From the NCBI RefSeq assembly GCF_001427385.1, contig NZ_LMGJ01000001.1, positions 1 to 64,000 on the forward strand: a stretch of 64,000 nt of DNA, given 5' to 3'. The translations under genes and the position numbers were made by a program. The stretch is from Mesorhizobium sp. Root157 (lineage in GTDB: Bacteria > Pseudomonadota > Alphaproteobacteria > Rhizobiales > Rhizobiaceae). This document shows positions 18,152 through 27,604 of the stretch, piece after piece; position 1 is the first letter of the stretch, and each line of letters begins with the position of its first letter. The notes under the pieces are model-generated. The model saw only the letters and a program-made list of their open reading frames with translations. It was not told the origin of the DNA and made no database searches.

Positions 18152-18168
18152 GATAGAAAAAACCTATC
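18152..18168. promoter_or_regulatory. Candidate LysR binding site upstream of fdsG
   Basis: GATAG and CTATC arms flank a 7-base A-rich centre, giving an ATAG-N7-CTAT site of the T-N11-A class bound by LysR proteins. A further TGATAG half-site (minus strand) lies at 18196-18191. Both are 90-135 bases before fdsG and just past the end of the LysR gene. Binding by that LysR is inference. Confidence 0.5.
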
Positions 18169-18202
18169 AACACAGGGTGAAAACTTCTAACTATCAGGAA
18201 AA

Positions 18203-19108
18203 TTAAGGCTTATTCTTCGCCTTGAAATCTCTTGCCAGCGCGATCGCTTCGTCGAGCAGCGCCGAAACGAGCGGCGTATTGGGCTCGCGGGGGGCGACGA
18301 CCATGCCGACGGAGTGCCCCGCATCGGGGCCAACGATCGGAATCGCCCGGATTGGTTCGGAAAAACCGAGGGTCTCGGCAAGGGTCAAGGGCATGATCGA
18401 CGACCATTTGCCGGTGCGGATATGGGAAAACAGCAAGATCATCGAGTTCGACTCAAGCGTCGGGCGCACTTCGCCGCCGGCTTCGGCCAGATGCTGGTCG
18501 ATGATTCGCCGGTTCTGCATGTCGGGTGTCAGCAGGCAAAGCGGCAAACGGCTGATCTCCGCCCAACTCACCGACGGCCTGTCGGAGTAGGGATTTCCAG
18601 CGGCAGTGATCAACTGGTAGCGCTCGCTGTAGAGCGGCACGCTGGTGACACGCCCCAGCGGTTCGTTGTCGAGATAGGTGATGCCGGCATCGACTTCGAA
18701 ATTGCCGAGCAGCGACAGGATCTCGATCGAGGTCCGCGACAGGATGGAGAAGGTGACGCCGGGATGCTTTTCGCGAAACGGCGTGGTGAGCTTGGGCATC
18801 ATGGCAAGCGCGGTCGGGATCGCGGCGATGCGGATGCGGCCCGAAAGGCCATGGCGCGCGGCGCGCATTTCCTCATGCATGCTGCGCGCGTCGCCCACGA
18901 TGCGGCGCGCCCATACCAGAACCTGATCGCCTTCCGGCGTCAGGCCCTGGAAGCGCGACCCGCGCTTGACCAGCATGACGCCCAGTTGATCCTCGAGTTG
19001 CTTGATCGCCGCCGACAGCGTCGGCTGGGTCACGCCGGACATTTCGGCCGCCCGACCGAAATGCTCCTCCCGGGCGAGCGCGATGAAGAACTCCAGCTTG
19101 TCGATCAT
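18203..19108 (-). CDS. LysR-type regulator, probable fds regulator
   Basis: This 301-residue protein has an N-terminal winged helix-turn-helix (LEFFIALAREEHFGRAAEMSG with TQPTLSAAIKQLE following) and a periplasmic-binding-like effector domain. It sits directly upstream of fdsG on the same strand, 140 bases away, with LysR-type half-sites in the gap. LysR genes next to fds operons are known to control them in Cupriavidus, so formate- or molybdenum-related regulation is plausible. Confidence 0.88.
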   Translation of the reverse strand: MIDKLEFFIALAREEHFGRAAEMSGVTQPTLSAAIKQLEDQLGVMLVKRGSRFQGLTPEGDQVLVWARRIVGDARSMHEEMRAARHGLSGRIRIAAIPTALAMMPKLTTPFREKHPGVTFSILSRTSIEILSLLGNFEVDAGITYLDNEPLGRVTSVPLYSERYQLITAAGNPYSDRPSVSWAEISRLPLCLLTPDMQNRRIIDQHLAEAGGEVRPTLESNSMILLFSHIRTGKWSSIMPLTLAETLGFSEPIRAIPIVGPDAGHSVGMVVAPREPNTPLVSALLDEAIALARDFKAKNKP

Positions 19109-19277
19109 GGGACCTCGATTGGCAGCGACGGATAGGGTGGCGCATAAGGTGAGAAAAACGCGCCTGCCGCAAGAGCGTGCACGCGGCTCCTACACGCGCA
19201 AGACTGGCTGGCCCACTTCATCGGACTTTCGTATCGACGCAAGTTTCAGCCAGCGTCCTATAGCAGGAACAGGAGAT

Positions 19278-20357
19278 TCAATCGACCAGCACGGGCCCGC
19301 CGGCAGGAAATTGCAATCCGATGGATTGCCCGGATGCGTGTACCGTATCGACTTCGGGAGAAACCACGAAGATGGCGCCCGAGGGCGTGTCGACCATGTA
19401 TTCCATATGGCTGCCGACATAGGTGGCCTTGCGCACCGTGGCCGGCAGGCTGTTCTTTGCCCCGGCCGGGGAAATCATGATGCGGTTGGGCCGAACCGCC
19501 AGCTTGGCGGGGCCGCCGGCATGGCCTCTTGCCGGCGTCGTGATCGTGACAGGCCCGATGCTGACCTTTGCCCTGCCGTCAGCGACCGAAACCACATTGC
19601 ACGACAGGATATTTGCCTCGCCGATGAAGTCGGCGACGAAGGCGCTGGCGGGTGCATCGTACAGTTCGCGCGGGCTGCCGTCCTGCGCGATCACCGCCTT
19701 GTTCATGACGATGATGCGGTCGGACACGGCCAGCGCTTCTTCCTGGTCGTGGGTGACATAGACGACGGTCAGGCCGAGCTTGGTCTGGATATCGCGGATT
19801 TCCTCCCGAACCTGGCGGCGAAGCTTGGCGTCGAGATTGGAAAGCGGCTCGTCGAACAAAAGTACCTGCGGCTCGAGCACCAGGGCGCGGGCGACGGCGA
19901 CGCGCTGCTGCTGGCCTCCCGACAGTTCACTGGGCAGACGCTCCTCGAAGCCGGACAGGCCGACAAGTTCCAGACCGGCGCGCGCACGCGCCGCCGCCTC
20001 GCTCTTGCCGTGGCCGGAAAACTTGAGGCCGTAGCCGACATTCTCCATCACCGTCATGTGCGGGAAAAGCGCATAGGACTGGAACACCATCGACACATCC
20101 CGCTCGGTGGCGGGAAGCCGGGTAACGTCGGCGCCGCCGATCAGGACGCGGCCGCTGCTGGGCATTTCGAGGCCGGCGATCATGCGCAGCGTCGTCGTCT
20201 TGCCGCAGCCGGAGGGGCCGAGCAGCGTCACCAGCTTGCCCGCTTCGATGGAGAACGAGACGTCGTTGACGGCCGGCGAGGAAACGCCGGGATAGATCTT
20301 GACGACATGCTCGAACGTCACCGAGGCGGCATTGCCGCGAATATCCGTCATGCTCAA
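19278..20357 (-). CDS. ABC transporter ATPase (FbpC/PotA type)
   Basis: This 359-residue ATPase has Walker A GPSGCGKTT (near residue 52), signature LSGGQQQRVAVARAL, Walker B VLLFDEPLSNLD and a C-terminal TOBE regulatory domain. Its start overlaps the permease stop by four bases. It energises the adjacent double permease. This ATPase subfamily serves iron(III), polyamine, thiamine and sugar-phosphate importers, so the substrate must come from the partner genes. Confidence 0.93.
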   Translation of the reverse strand: MSMTDIRGNAASVTFEHVVKIYPGVSSPAVNDVSFSIEAGKLVTLLGPSGCGKTTTLRMIAGLEMPSSGRVLIGGADVTRLPATERDVSMVFQSYALFPHMTVMENVGYGLKFSGHGKSEAAARARAGLELVGLSGFEERLPSELSGGQQQRVAVARALVLEPQVLLFDEPLSNLDAKLRRQVREEIRDIQTKLGLTVVYVTHDQEEALAVSDRIIVMNKAVIAQDGSPRELYDAPASAFVADFIGEANILSCNVVSVADGRAKVSIGPVTITTPARGHAGGPAKLAVRPNRIMISPAGAKNSLPATVRKATYVGSHMEYMVDTPSGAIFVVSPEVDTVHASGQSIGLQFPAGGPVLVD

Positions 20358-22594
20358 CCAGCTCCTGCAATTGCGGTCTGACCGCCGGGCGCACCGGATG
20401 CACGGCGGCCGATCCTGCGGCTGCCGACGATGAGCTGCATCAGCCCGATCACCGCCAGCATCACGACGATCAGCACGGTCGAATAGGCGATGGCGACGCC
20501 GTACTCGTTGTTTTCGACGCGTCCGACGATGTAGCTCGTCGCCATGTCGTAGCGGCCGCTGACCAGAAAGATGATGGCGCTGATCGCCGTCATGGCGCGC
20601 ACGAAGGAGTAGACGAGTGCGGCCACGATAGCCGGCCTGAGCAACGGCAATATGATACGCCGGAACGTCTGCCAGGAACTGGCCCCGAGTGTCAGGGAGC
20701 TTTCATCGAGACTGCGATCGATCTGCGACATGGAAGCAATGCCGGCACGCACGCCGACAGGCATGTTCCGGAAAATGAAGGACAGGACAAGGATGATCCC
20801 GGTGCCGGTCAACTCGATCGGCGGCACGTTGAAGGCGATGACGTAGGAGACGCCGATCACGGTGCCGGGTATGGCGAAGGACAGCATGGTGCCGAACTCG
20901 AAGGCGTTCTTGCCGGCGAAATTCTGCCTGGCGAGCAGATAGGCGGTCAGCAGCCCTACCGCCGCCGTCAGCGGCGCGGAAACCAGCGCGATGATGATCG
21001 TCGTCCAGAACGAGCCCCAGGCCGAGCCGCGCCAATGCACGCCGAACTCGTTCCATGCCACGTCGAACGCCTGATGGTAGTGCCTCAGGGTCAAGGATTG
21101 ATCGACACCCCACAGCGTCACGAAGCTTGCGTAGACGATGGTGGCGTAGACGATGACGGTGAGCGCCACCCACAGCCCGACGACGCCGTAGAGCATATAT
21201 TGCAGGGCCGCCGGCAGGCGCGCATGCACGCCGGAATCCCCCTTGCCGGACATGGTGGTGTAGGAACGCCGCCCCAGCCAGGAACGCTGGGCGTAGAATG
21301 CGGCCAGCGTGAAGAACAACAGGACGATGGCGAGGATGGCCGCCAGCGCCGGGTCGTTCTGCGCGCCGACGATGGCAAAGAATATTTCCGTCGACAGGAC
21401 ATCGAAATTGCCGCCCAGCACCAGCGGGTTGCCGAAATCGGCCATGCTCTCGATGAAGCCGAGCAGGAAGGCGTTGGCAAGGCCCGGCCGCATCAATGGC
21501 AGCGTCACCGTGACGAATGTCTGCCACCGTCCGGCGCGCAAGGTTTGGGCCGCCTCTTCCATCGATGGACTGACGCCCTCGACCACGCCGATCAGCACGA
21601 GAAAGGCGACGGGCGTGAAGGCGAGGGTCTGGGCAATAAGAAGGCCCGGCAGGCCGTAGACCCAGCGTGTCGGCTGAATTCCGAACGCGTTTGCGGCAAT
21701 CTGGTTGAAGGCGCCCGACAGGCCGAACAACAGGATCACCGCCAGGCCGATGACGAAGGCCGGCGTGATGATCGGCAGCACGGTCAGTGCCCGCAACACG
21801 CGCCTGAAGCGAAAGCCGGTGCGGGTGGCGACGAGCGCAAAGGCGAGTCCGAGCAAGGTCGTGGCAATGCCGACCACGACGGCAAGGAACAACGAATTCC
21901 AGGCAACACCGCAGCGGCTCCCGCCCGCAAGGCAATCGAGCGACCACAGCTTGGCGCTGGCAAATTTGCCGAGGAAGGCGCTGAGCGAATAGACGCCGTC
22001 GGGGGTCAACAGCGCGTTGGCCAGCATCTGCAGGATCGGCATGAAGACGAACAAGGCAACGATGGCGACGACGAAACCGATGGACCCGACCACGAAGACG
22101 TCGCCGCCGACCGCGCCGCGTGCCGCCAGCCCCAGCGTGAACAGGAACAGGAAGGCGCACGCCGTCAGCAAGGCTCCGTAGCCCATGCCGAACTGGCGGT
22201 CGTCCAGTTCGCCGAAAAGAGCCGTCAGCCAGTCAAAGCGCCAGCCGCGCAGGCCGATGCCGAAACCCTGGAAAAGCACCCAAGCCAGACCGGCGGCACC
22301 GACGACGATCAGCAATTTTCCGAAGAAGGGATCGCTCTTGTGCCGCCCCCACGCAAGCAGGGGCAAAAGCAGCAGAATGACGAGCGGCGACAGCCACAGC
22401 TTCAGGCCCTGGGCAACGAGGAAGAGCGCAGGCGCCACATCCTCATTGAGCGGATAGCCCTCGCCCAGCCAGAAAAACGAGAAGAAATTGCCGTCCACCC
22501 CATACCAGGGCAACACGGCATAGCCGATCCACCCGACCGCCAGCCACAGGCCAACTGTCGGGTGCAAACCGGAGGCGCCTCCTTCAGCGCGCAT
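20354..22594 (-). CDS. Fused double-domain ABC permease (FbpB/AfuB type)
   Basis: This 746-residue inner-membrane protein contains two full permease units in one chain. Each carries the EAA loop: SMEEAAQTLRAGRWQTF in the first half and SLDESSLTLGASSWQTF in the second. There are about a dozen or more hydrophobic helices, with extra N-terminal ones. Such fused permeases are usual in FbpB/ThiP/AfuB systems. It is sandwiched between the binding-protein and ATPase genes. Confidence 0.9.
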   Translation of the reverse strand: MRAEGGASGLHPTVGLWLAVGWIGYAVLPWYGVDGNFFSFFWLGEGYPLNEDVAPALFLVAQGLKLWLSPLVILLLLPLLAWGRHKSDPFFGKLLIVVGAAGLAWVLFQGFGIGLRGWRFDWLTALFGELDDRQFGMGYGALLTACAFLFLFTLGLAARGAVGGDVFVVGSIGFVVAIVALFVFMPILQMLANALLTPDGVYSLSAFLGKFASAKLWSLDCLAGGSRCGVAWNSLFLAVVVGIATTLLGLAFALVATRTGFRFRRVLRALTVLPIITPAFVIGLAVILLFGLSGAFNQIAANAFGIQPTRWVYGLPGLLIAQTLAFTPVAFLVLIGVVEGVSPSMEEAAQTLRAGRWQTFVTVTLPLMRPGLANAFLLGFIESMADFGNPLVLGGNFDVLSTEIFFAIVGAQNDPALAAILAIVLLFFTLAAFYAQRSWLGRRSYTTMSGKGDSGVHARLPAALQYMLYGVVGLWVALTVIVYATIVYASFVTLWGVDQSLTLRHYHQAFDVAWNEFGVHWRGSAWGSFWTTIIIALVSAPLTAAVGLLTAYLLARQNFAGKNAFEFGTMLSFAIPGTVIGVSYVIAFNVPPIELTGTGIILVLSFIFRNMPVGVRAGIASMSQIDRSLDESSLTLGASSWQTFRRIILPLLRPAIVAALVYSFVRAMTAISAIIFLVSGRYDMATSYIVGRVENNEYGVAIAYSTVLIVVMLAVIGLMQLIVGSRRIGRRASGAPGGQTAIAGAG

Positions 22595-22597
22595 CGG

Positions 22598-23623
22598 TTA
22601 TTGCGGCAAGGAGGCCACGTCGTCGTCCCATTTCTTCAGAAGCCGCTTGCGCTCCTCGCTGGAGCCATACTTCTTGAAGTCGTAGGCGATGAGCTTGATC
22701 GTGGACAGGTCGGGTGCTGCCTTCGACTGCGTTGCGGCCTTGTTGGAAGGAAGCTGGAACGATTTCACTTCCTGCGCCTTCGATTGCACGTCGGCGCGCA
22801 ATGCCCAATCGTAGAACTTCTTCGCCTCGTCGAGGTGGCGGGCGCCCTTGATGATCGACATGGAACCGATCTCGTAGCCGGTGCCCTCGCATGGCGCGAC
22901 GGTGACGACAGGGAATCCGGCCACGGTCTGTGCGACCGAGTCATGCATGAAGACGATGCCGATGGTGGTTTCGCCAAGGCCTGCCGCCTTGATCGGCGCC
23001 GACCCCGACTTGGTGTACTGGTTGACGTTCTTGTGGAGGGCCTTCATGTATTCGAAGCCCTTTTCCTCGCCCATCAACTGAACCATTGTCGCCAGCATCG
23101 TGTAGGCGGTGCCGGACGAATTGGGATTGGCGATCTGAATCTGGCCCTTGTATTCCGGCTTGGTCAGGTCGGCCCAGCATTTCGGCTCGGGCAGGCCGTT
23201 CTTGGCAAGCAGATCCTTGTTGTAGCCGAAGCCCAGGGCTCCGGAATAGACACCGACGGTGCGGTGGGCACCGGTCTCTGCCTGCTTGATTGCCCAGTCG
23301 TGCAACTCGCTCATCAGCGGCGAAGTGTATTCTTCGGTCAGGCCTTCTTCCGCGGCCTGCAGATGCGGGTCGCCGGTGCCCGCCCACCAGATGTCGCCCT
23401 TCGGATTGGAGGCCTCCGCCTTGAGCTGGGCGTAAATCTCACCGGCGCTCTTGCGGGTCATGTCGACGGTGATGCCGGTCTCTTCCTCGAAGCCCCGCGC
23501 CATCTGTTGGCACCAGGTTTCATCGGCGCCGCAGTACAAGGTCAGGCTGGCGGCGTCAGCTCCAACACTGCCCGCGGCCAGAAGTGTTCCAGCAGCAGCC
23601 GAAATAAGCCATGAACGTATCAT
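22598..23623 (-). CDS. Periplasmic substrate-binding protein (family 1 / ferric or sugar-phosphate type)
   Basis: This 341-residue secreted protein starts MIRSWLISAAAG; the signal peptide ends near ADA, residue 25. I chose ATG 23623 because a strong GGGAGGA site precedes it, rejecting a 29-residue upstream extension. The mature part (LTLYCGADETWCQQMARGFEE, abbreviated) is like AfuA/FbpA-type proteins. It is the first gene of the binding protein-permease-ATPase operon and is divergent from a LacI gene. Ferric iron, thiamine or organophosphate remain possible; the neighbouring phosphatases favour a phosphorylated substrate. Confidence 0.88.
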   Translation of the reverse strand: MIRSWLISAAAGTLLAAGSVGADAASLTLYCGADETWCQQMARGFEEETGITVDMTRKSAGEIYAQLKAEASNPKGDIWWAGTGDPHLQAAEEGLTEEYTSPLMSELHDWAIKQAETGAHRTVGVYSGALGFGYNKDLLAKNGLPEPKCWADLTKPEYKGQIQIANPNSSGTAYTMLATMVQLMGEEKGFEYMKALHKNVNQYTKSGSAPIKAAGLGETTIGIVFMHDSVAQTVAGFPVVTVAPCEGTGYEIGSMSIIKGARHLDEAKKFYDWALRADVQSKAQEVKSFQLPSNKAATQSKAAPDLSTIKLIAYDFKKYGSSEERKRLLKKWDDDVASLPQ

Positions 23624-23704
23624 CCCGAATTCCTCCCGAAAGTTTCGTCGTCTAATGAGTTCATCCGTTGCGACCTCGATCAGATTGGTAGGTTTTTTGA
23701 AACT

Positions 23705-23720
23705 TTGCAATCGTGTTCAA
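23705..23720. promoter_or_regulatory. LacI-type operator, copy A (ABC operon)
   Basis: TTGCAATCGTGTTCAA fits the 6-4-6 pattern TTGCAC-N4-GTGCAA shared with two other sites (23831-23846 and 27605-27620). It lies about 82 bases upstream of the binding-protein start. Binding by the adjacent LacI protein is inferred. Confidence 0.55.
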
Positions 23721-23830
23721 CGCATCGCCGGCATATTTGCCCTTGCTGAACTGCTAAAGGGACAGGTCCGACATTGCGAACAGCCGTGCGGGCTTGTATC
23801 TAGAAAATTCATGGGCAGCGGCACGGCGTA

Positions 23831-23846
23831 TTGCACAAGGTTGCAA
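23831..23846. promoter_or_regulatory. LacI-type operator, copy B (regulator's own gene)
   Basis: TTGCACAAGGTTGCAA matches the shared 16-bp pattern and ends 27 bases before the LacI start codon, as expected for autoregulation. Confidence 0.57.
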
Positions 23847-23873
23847 CACGCCCGCTCCCGCCGAGGTGGAAGA

Positions 23874-24893
23874 ATGCGTGAAGCAAGAGCGGCAAGGTCG
23901 TTTGTCAGCGCGCAGCAGGTCGCTGAGCTGGCCGGCGTCTCGCGCTCGGCGGTATCGCGAACCTTCACCGATGGCGCAAGCGTTTCAGCCGCAACGCGGC
24001 AGAAAGTGCGGAGCGCTGCGGACACTCTCGGCTACCATGTCAACCACCTCGCGCGCAGCCTGATCAACGAGGACAGCGGCATCGTCTGCCTCATCGGCGC
24101 CGAGATCAACACACCCTACCAGGCGCGCATGCTCGACGCGCTGACACGCCGTCTGCAAGCGATCAATCGGGTCGGCATGGTGATCAACACCTCCGGCGAC
24201 CGCGACAGCGTCGAACTTGCCTTGCGCCAGACGCTCAACTATCGCGCCGGCGCCACGGTCGTCCTTTCGGGCTCGCCCCCCGCGAGCCTGATCGATACCT
24301 GTGTGAACAGCGGCCAGCGCGTCATTCTCATCAATCGCGACGACCATCTCGACGGCCCGAAGAACGTCACGCTCGATAATGTCGGTGCGGCGCGCGAGGC
24401 ATTCCTGATGCTGCGGCGCGCGGGCTGCGAGCGGCTTGCCGTCGTCTCGTCACTGGCAGGCACGCCGAGCCTCGTCGCTCGGGCGCAAGGCTTCCAGGCG
24501 GCGGCGGCCGAAGCCGGGCTGCAGGTCAGGGTCACCGCAACGGGGCCGACCTCATATGCGTCCGGCTTTGAGGCAGGGCGCCTTTTGCTGAGCGGGTCGG
24601 AGCGGCCGCAGGCAGCGTTTTGCGTGACCGACCTGCTTGCGTGCGGCTTCATGGACGCGGCACGCTTCGAGTTCGGTCTCTCGGTGCCGCAGGAAATCTG
24701 CGTGATCGGCTTCGACGACATCGAGCAGGCCGGGTGGGTATCCTATAATTTGACCACTTTCCGCCAGCCGATCGACCAGATCGCCGACCACATCATGCGC
24801 TTGCTGGCCGAGCCAGAGGAGAATGATGTCGAAGGCGAAGCGGCGTGTTTTCAGGCCGTCCCGGTGTGGCGCCGTTCGGTACGGCCGAAGTAG
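23874..24893 (+). CDS. LacI-family regulator of the adjacent transport/phosphatase genes
   Basis: This 339-residue protein has an N-terminal LacI helix-turn-helix (VAELAGVSRSAVSRTFTDG) with hinge residues and a periplasmic-binding-like sugar domain (GFDDIEQAGW near the C-terminus). I chose ATG 23874, preceded by GAGGTGGAAG, over a much longer open frame. It is divergent from the ABC operon and overlaps the end of the phosphoesterase gene by 43 bases tail to tail. Three similar 16-bp palindromes suggest a local regulon. Confidence 0.88.
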   Translation: MREARAARSFVSAQQVAELAGVSRSAVSRTFTDGASVSAATRQKVRSAADTLGYHVNHLARSLINEDSGIVCLIGAEINTPYQARMLDALTRRLQAINRVGMVINTSGDRDSVELALRQTLNYRAGATVVLSGSPPASLIDTCVNSGQRVILINRDDHLDGPKNVTLDNVGAAREAFLMLRRAGCERLAVVSSLAGTPSLVARAQGFQAAAAEAGLQVRVTATGPTSYASGFEAGRLLLSGSERPQAAFCVTDLLACGFMDAARFEFGLSVPQEICVIGFDDIEQAGWVSYNLTTFRQPIDQIADHIMRLLAEPEENDVEGEAACFQAVPVWRRSVRPK

Positions 24894-26581
24894 GCCGCAT
24901 CGTGCGCTTCGATCGCACCGTTTCGGAGATCGATGCTGAAATCCAGTGAAGGCGGCGCATCCATGTAGTTCATCATCATGCGCGTGAAGAGGGCCAGGCG
25001 CGCCTGCAGGCTGCCTTTCGGCCATGCATGCGCGGCGAACTGGACCGCCAGCCGCCGGTAGGCTTCCAACCGCTCGGGGCTGACGAAATCGAGCGCCAAG
25101 TGCCGCCCGTTGCGCAGCCGATACCAGTCGACCGTCATGTCGAGCAGGCTGAGGCGACGCCAATCTGCACCTGTCGTGGTTTCACCCGGCTGGAACCTGT
25201 CTGCATCGACCGCTTCCGACGCCGCCGCAAGGCGTTCAAGGTCGCCAAGGGTGAGCCGCGAAACGAGCCGCCGCAGGTCGGCAGGCCATTCGCGCGGCAA
25301 ATAGCGGTGCTTGACCAGTTCGGCGAGATGGCGGCTGAGAAAATCGGCGTGGCTCACAGCATCGAGCAGACCGGAATGCGGCGCGCCCGAATGCTCGAGT
25401 TCGGTGCGGTAGCCCTCGAAGGCTAGATCGAAACCAGGCACCTCGTACATGCGCATCGTCTCGATATGCATGTGGTTATCGGCCATGGAGACGATCTTGT
25501 AGGCGGGTGGAAACCCGACCATCGACGGCACCGCGACATTGACCAGAAAGGCGCTGCCTTGCTGCCAGACAGCAGTGTCGTTGACGTGCAGATGGCCGCT
25601 GAAATGAACCTTGATACCGGTTGCGGCGCCGGCCCTGGCGATGGCCGGACCGGGGGTGCGCCTGGCAAAGCTCGTCTTGCCGAAAAGCTCCATCTCGTCT
25701 GCGAGCGTGCCGTTGAGCGGATCGAGCAGCGGATAGTGTGAGAACGCGATCAACTGCTTGCCGCCGGCTTCCGCGCGGCGGGCAACGTCCTTCATCCAGT
25801 CGAGGATGAAGGGCTTGTCGCGCAACATCGAATTCCAGCCGGCATCGGTGCTGTCGATATAGCTTTTCTCGGCCACGGGATCGAGATCGCCGTTCCTGGG
25901 CTCGAACACATTGGCATCGATCGACAGCAGCCAGAGGTCCGTGACCGGTTCGACCAGATAGGAGGCATCGATCATCCTTCGCGCGGTTCCGCCATCCGCC
26001 GAGCGGATATCGAAACAGCGTTGCTCCAGCGCGCCGTCGCGCCCGAACGGCGTCTCCCAATACAGGAACTCTCCCCGGGGGAAAAAACCAAGGCCGGCCA
26101 TCGCCTGCATGGCGCAAGCATAGCCGCCGCAATACATCTGCGGGCTCACGATTTTTTCCACCGACGAACCGCCTGGCATGGATGCGTCGCTGGTGACCAG
26201 CGTATGGCCGCCATCGCCGTTGAGGAAGCGCTTGCCATGGTGGCGGCCGTGGATGGCATAGACGTCGTGATTGCCCAGAGTAGCGAAGAAACGCAGGCCG
26301 AAACGGCGCGAATAGTCCTCAAGCAACGCGACCGCCGCACTCATGGTCGATTGCTGGCCGTCATCGGTCAGGTCGCCGGCAATGATGACGATTTCGATGC
26401 CCCTTGCCACGATGTCGTCGAGCAGGCGCGGCAGGCCGGCAAAACTCTCGTTGAAAACCCGCGTCGATTCAGCCGTATCGGCGAGCGTCCTCAGCGCTGC
26501 TCCCGCTTGACGGCCGACACCTTGCCGATAATTCACATCGTGAAAATGCGGATCGGCGATGATTGCCACGCGCGCCGTCAT
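24851..26581 (-). CDS. Calcineurin-like metallophosphoesterase
   Basis: This 576-residue protein has the full binuclear-metal motif set: DPHFHD (residue 10), GDLTDDG (about 69), GNHDVY (about 102), FSHYPL and GHLHVND. No signal peptide is visible, so it is probably cytoplasmic. The substrate is unknown; family members cleave phosphomonoesters or phosphodiesters. The extra C-terminal 170 residues are not recognised. It lies downstream of the inositol-monophosphatase-family gene on the same strand and near a sugar-phosphate-type importer. Confidence 0.86.
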   Translation of the reverse strand: MTARVAIIADPHFHDVNYRQGVGRQAGAALRTLADTAESTRVFNESFAGLPRLLDDIVARGIEIVIIAGDLTDDGQQSTMSAAVALLEDYSRRFGLRFFATLGNHDVYAIHGRHHGKRFLNGDGGHTLVTSDASMPGGSSVEKIVSPQMYCGGYACAMQAMAGLGFFPRGEFLYWETPFGRDGALEQRCFDIRSADGGTARRMIDASYLVEPVTDLWLLSIDANVFEPRNGDLDPVAEKSYIDSTDAGWNSMLRDKPFILDWMKDVARRAEAGGKQLIAFSHYPLLDPLNGTLADEMELFGKTSFARRTPGPAIARAGAATGIKVHFSGHLHVNDTAVWQQGSAFLVNVAVPSMVGFPPAYKIVSMADNHMHIETMRMYEVPGFDLAFEGYRTELEHSGAPHSGLLDAVSHADFLSRHLAELVKHRYLPREWPADLRRLVSRLTLGDLERLAAASEAVDADRFQPGETTTGADWRRLSLLDMTVDWYRLRNGRHLALDFVSPERLEAYRRLAVQFAAHAWPKGSLQARLALFTRMMMNYMDAPPSLDFSIDLRNGAIEAHDAAYFGRTERRHTGTA

Positions 26582-26727
26582 GTCACTGCTACAGCAGCCG
26601 GTCCGAAGCCTCGTTGTCGGCCATGCTGGCGTCGGAACGGCCTATCATGGAGATCCACTGGCGTGCACAATCGGGCTGAACAGCGGGCGTTCGTAACGCA
26701 AGGCATGTTGTTCTGCCGGGGTTTCCA

Positions 26728-27558
26728 TCACGCGCCAACGGTATCGAGGCGAAGGCCGGTTGCTTCGGCCATTCCGGCCGCGATGCCGGGCGCGGCTGCA
26801 ATGACCGGTCCGCCATGGCGCAGACCGTCCTGGCTGAGATAGGGACCTACGATGCCGCCCGCCTCCTGTACCATCAAAAGCCCAGCCATACAGTCCCAGG
26901 GATGCATATGGAGTTCGGCATAGGCGTCGGATCGGCCATCGGCGACATAGGCGAGGCCGAGCGCGCCCGATGCGCCGCGCCGGACATTGGCACCGTGGCC
27001 GAGAATGGATGTCAAAGCCGCCACATAGCTGTCGTTCGATTGACGATTCGACCAACCGAACTCGACGCAGGCCCTGTCGAATTCACAGGTCGGCGCGACA
27101 TGGATCGGCACGCCGTTGCGTGTCGCGCCACGCCCACGCCGGGCGAAATGCAGTTCATCGAGGCTGGGGTTGTATATTGCTCCTATCTCGATGGCTTCAC
27201 CGCTGACGAAAGCCACTGAGATGCAATAATGCGGAATGCCGCGCGCGAAATTGGCCGTGCCGTCGATCGGATCGACGACCCATATGTCGTGCGCTGCGAC
27301 ACCCCCGGTTTCTTCGCCAAGGAAGCCGTCCTGAGGGAACGCCTCTGCAACCGCCGCCTTGATATATCGCTCCACCGCGGCGTCGGTTTCGGTCAGGAAA
27401 TCCTGCGGGCCTTTCATCCTGTAGCCGCTGGCGCCAATGCTGACGAACCCCTTGAGGGCAATCTCCCCGGCGGATCGCACGATCTGGCGGCAGAACGATT
27501 CACGCCGGTCAAGGTCATTCGGCACGGCAACCTCCGCAACCCTGGGATTCAGTTCCAT
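26728..27558 (-). CDS. Inositol-monophosphatase-family phosphatase
   Basis: This 276-residue Mg-dependent enzyme has GEETGG (metal Glu), VVDPIDGTANF (near residue 96) and WDCMAGLLMVQEAGG (near residue 220), which are the catalytic signatures of IMPase/CysQ/HisN-type phosphatases. The start is ATG 27558, with a LacI-type operator 47 bases upstream. In this context it may remove phosphate from an imported or released sugar or inositol phosphate. HisN or CysQ activity cannot be excluded. Confidence 0.88.
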   Translation of the reverse strand: MELNPRVAEVAVPNDLDRRESFCRQIVRSAGEIALKGFVSIGASGYRMKGPQDFLTETDAAVERYIKAAVAEAFPQDGFLGEETGGVAAHDIWVVDPIDGTANFARGIPHYCISVAFVSGEAIEIGAIYNPSLDELHFARRGRGATRNGVPIHVAPTCEFDRACVEFGWSNRQSNDSYVAALTSILGHGANVRRGASGALGLAYVADGRSDAYAELHMHPWDCMAGLLMVQEAGGIVGPYLSQDGLRHGGPVIAAAPGIAAGMAEATGLRLDTVGA

Positions 27559-27604
27559 ATGTCATCGCCCCCGGAGCGTTTCATGGCCATCAGTCAATGC
27601 CACA

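Noticed and set aside
21035-23614. 859-residue open frame antisense to the ABC permease and binding-protein genes
   Set aside because: It is the mirror of a high-GC coding region. The product is low-complexity (Gln/Arg/Glu/Gly-rich) with no family signature, while the opposite strand is clearly real.
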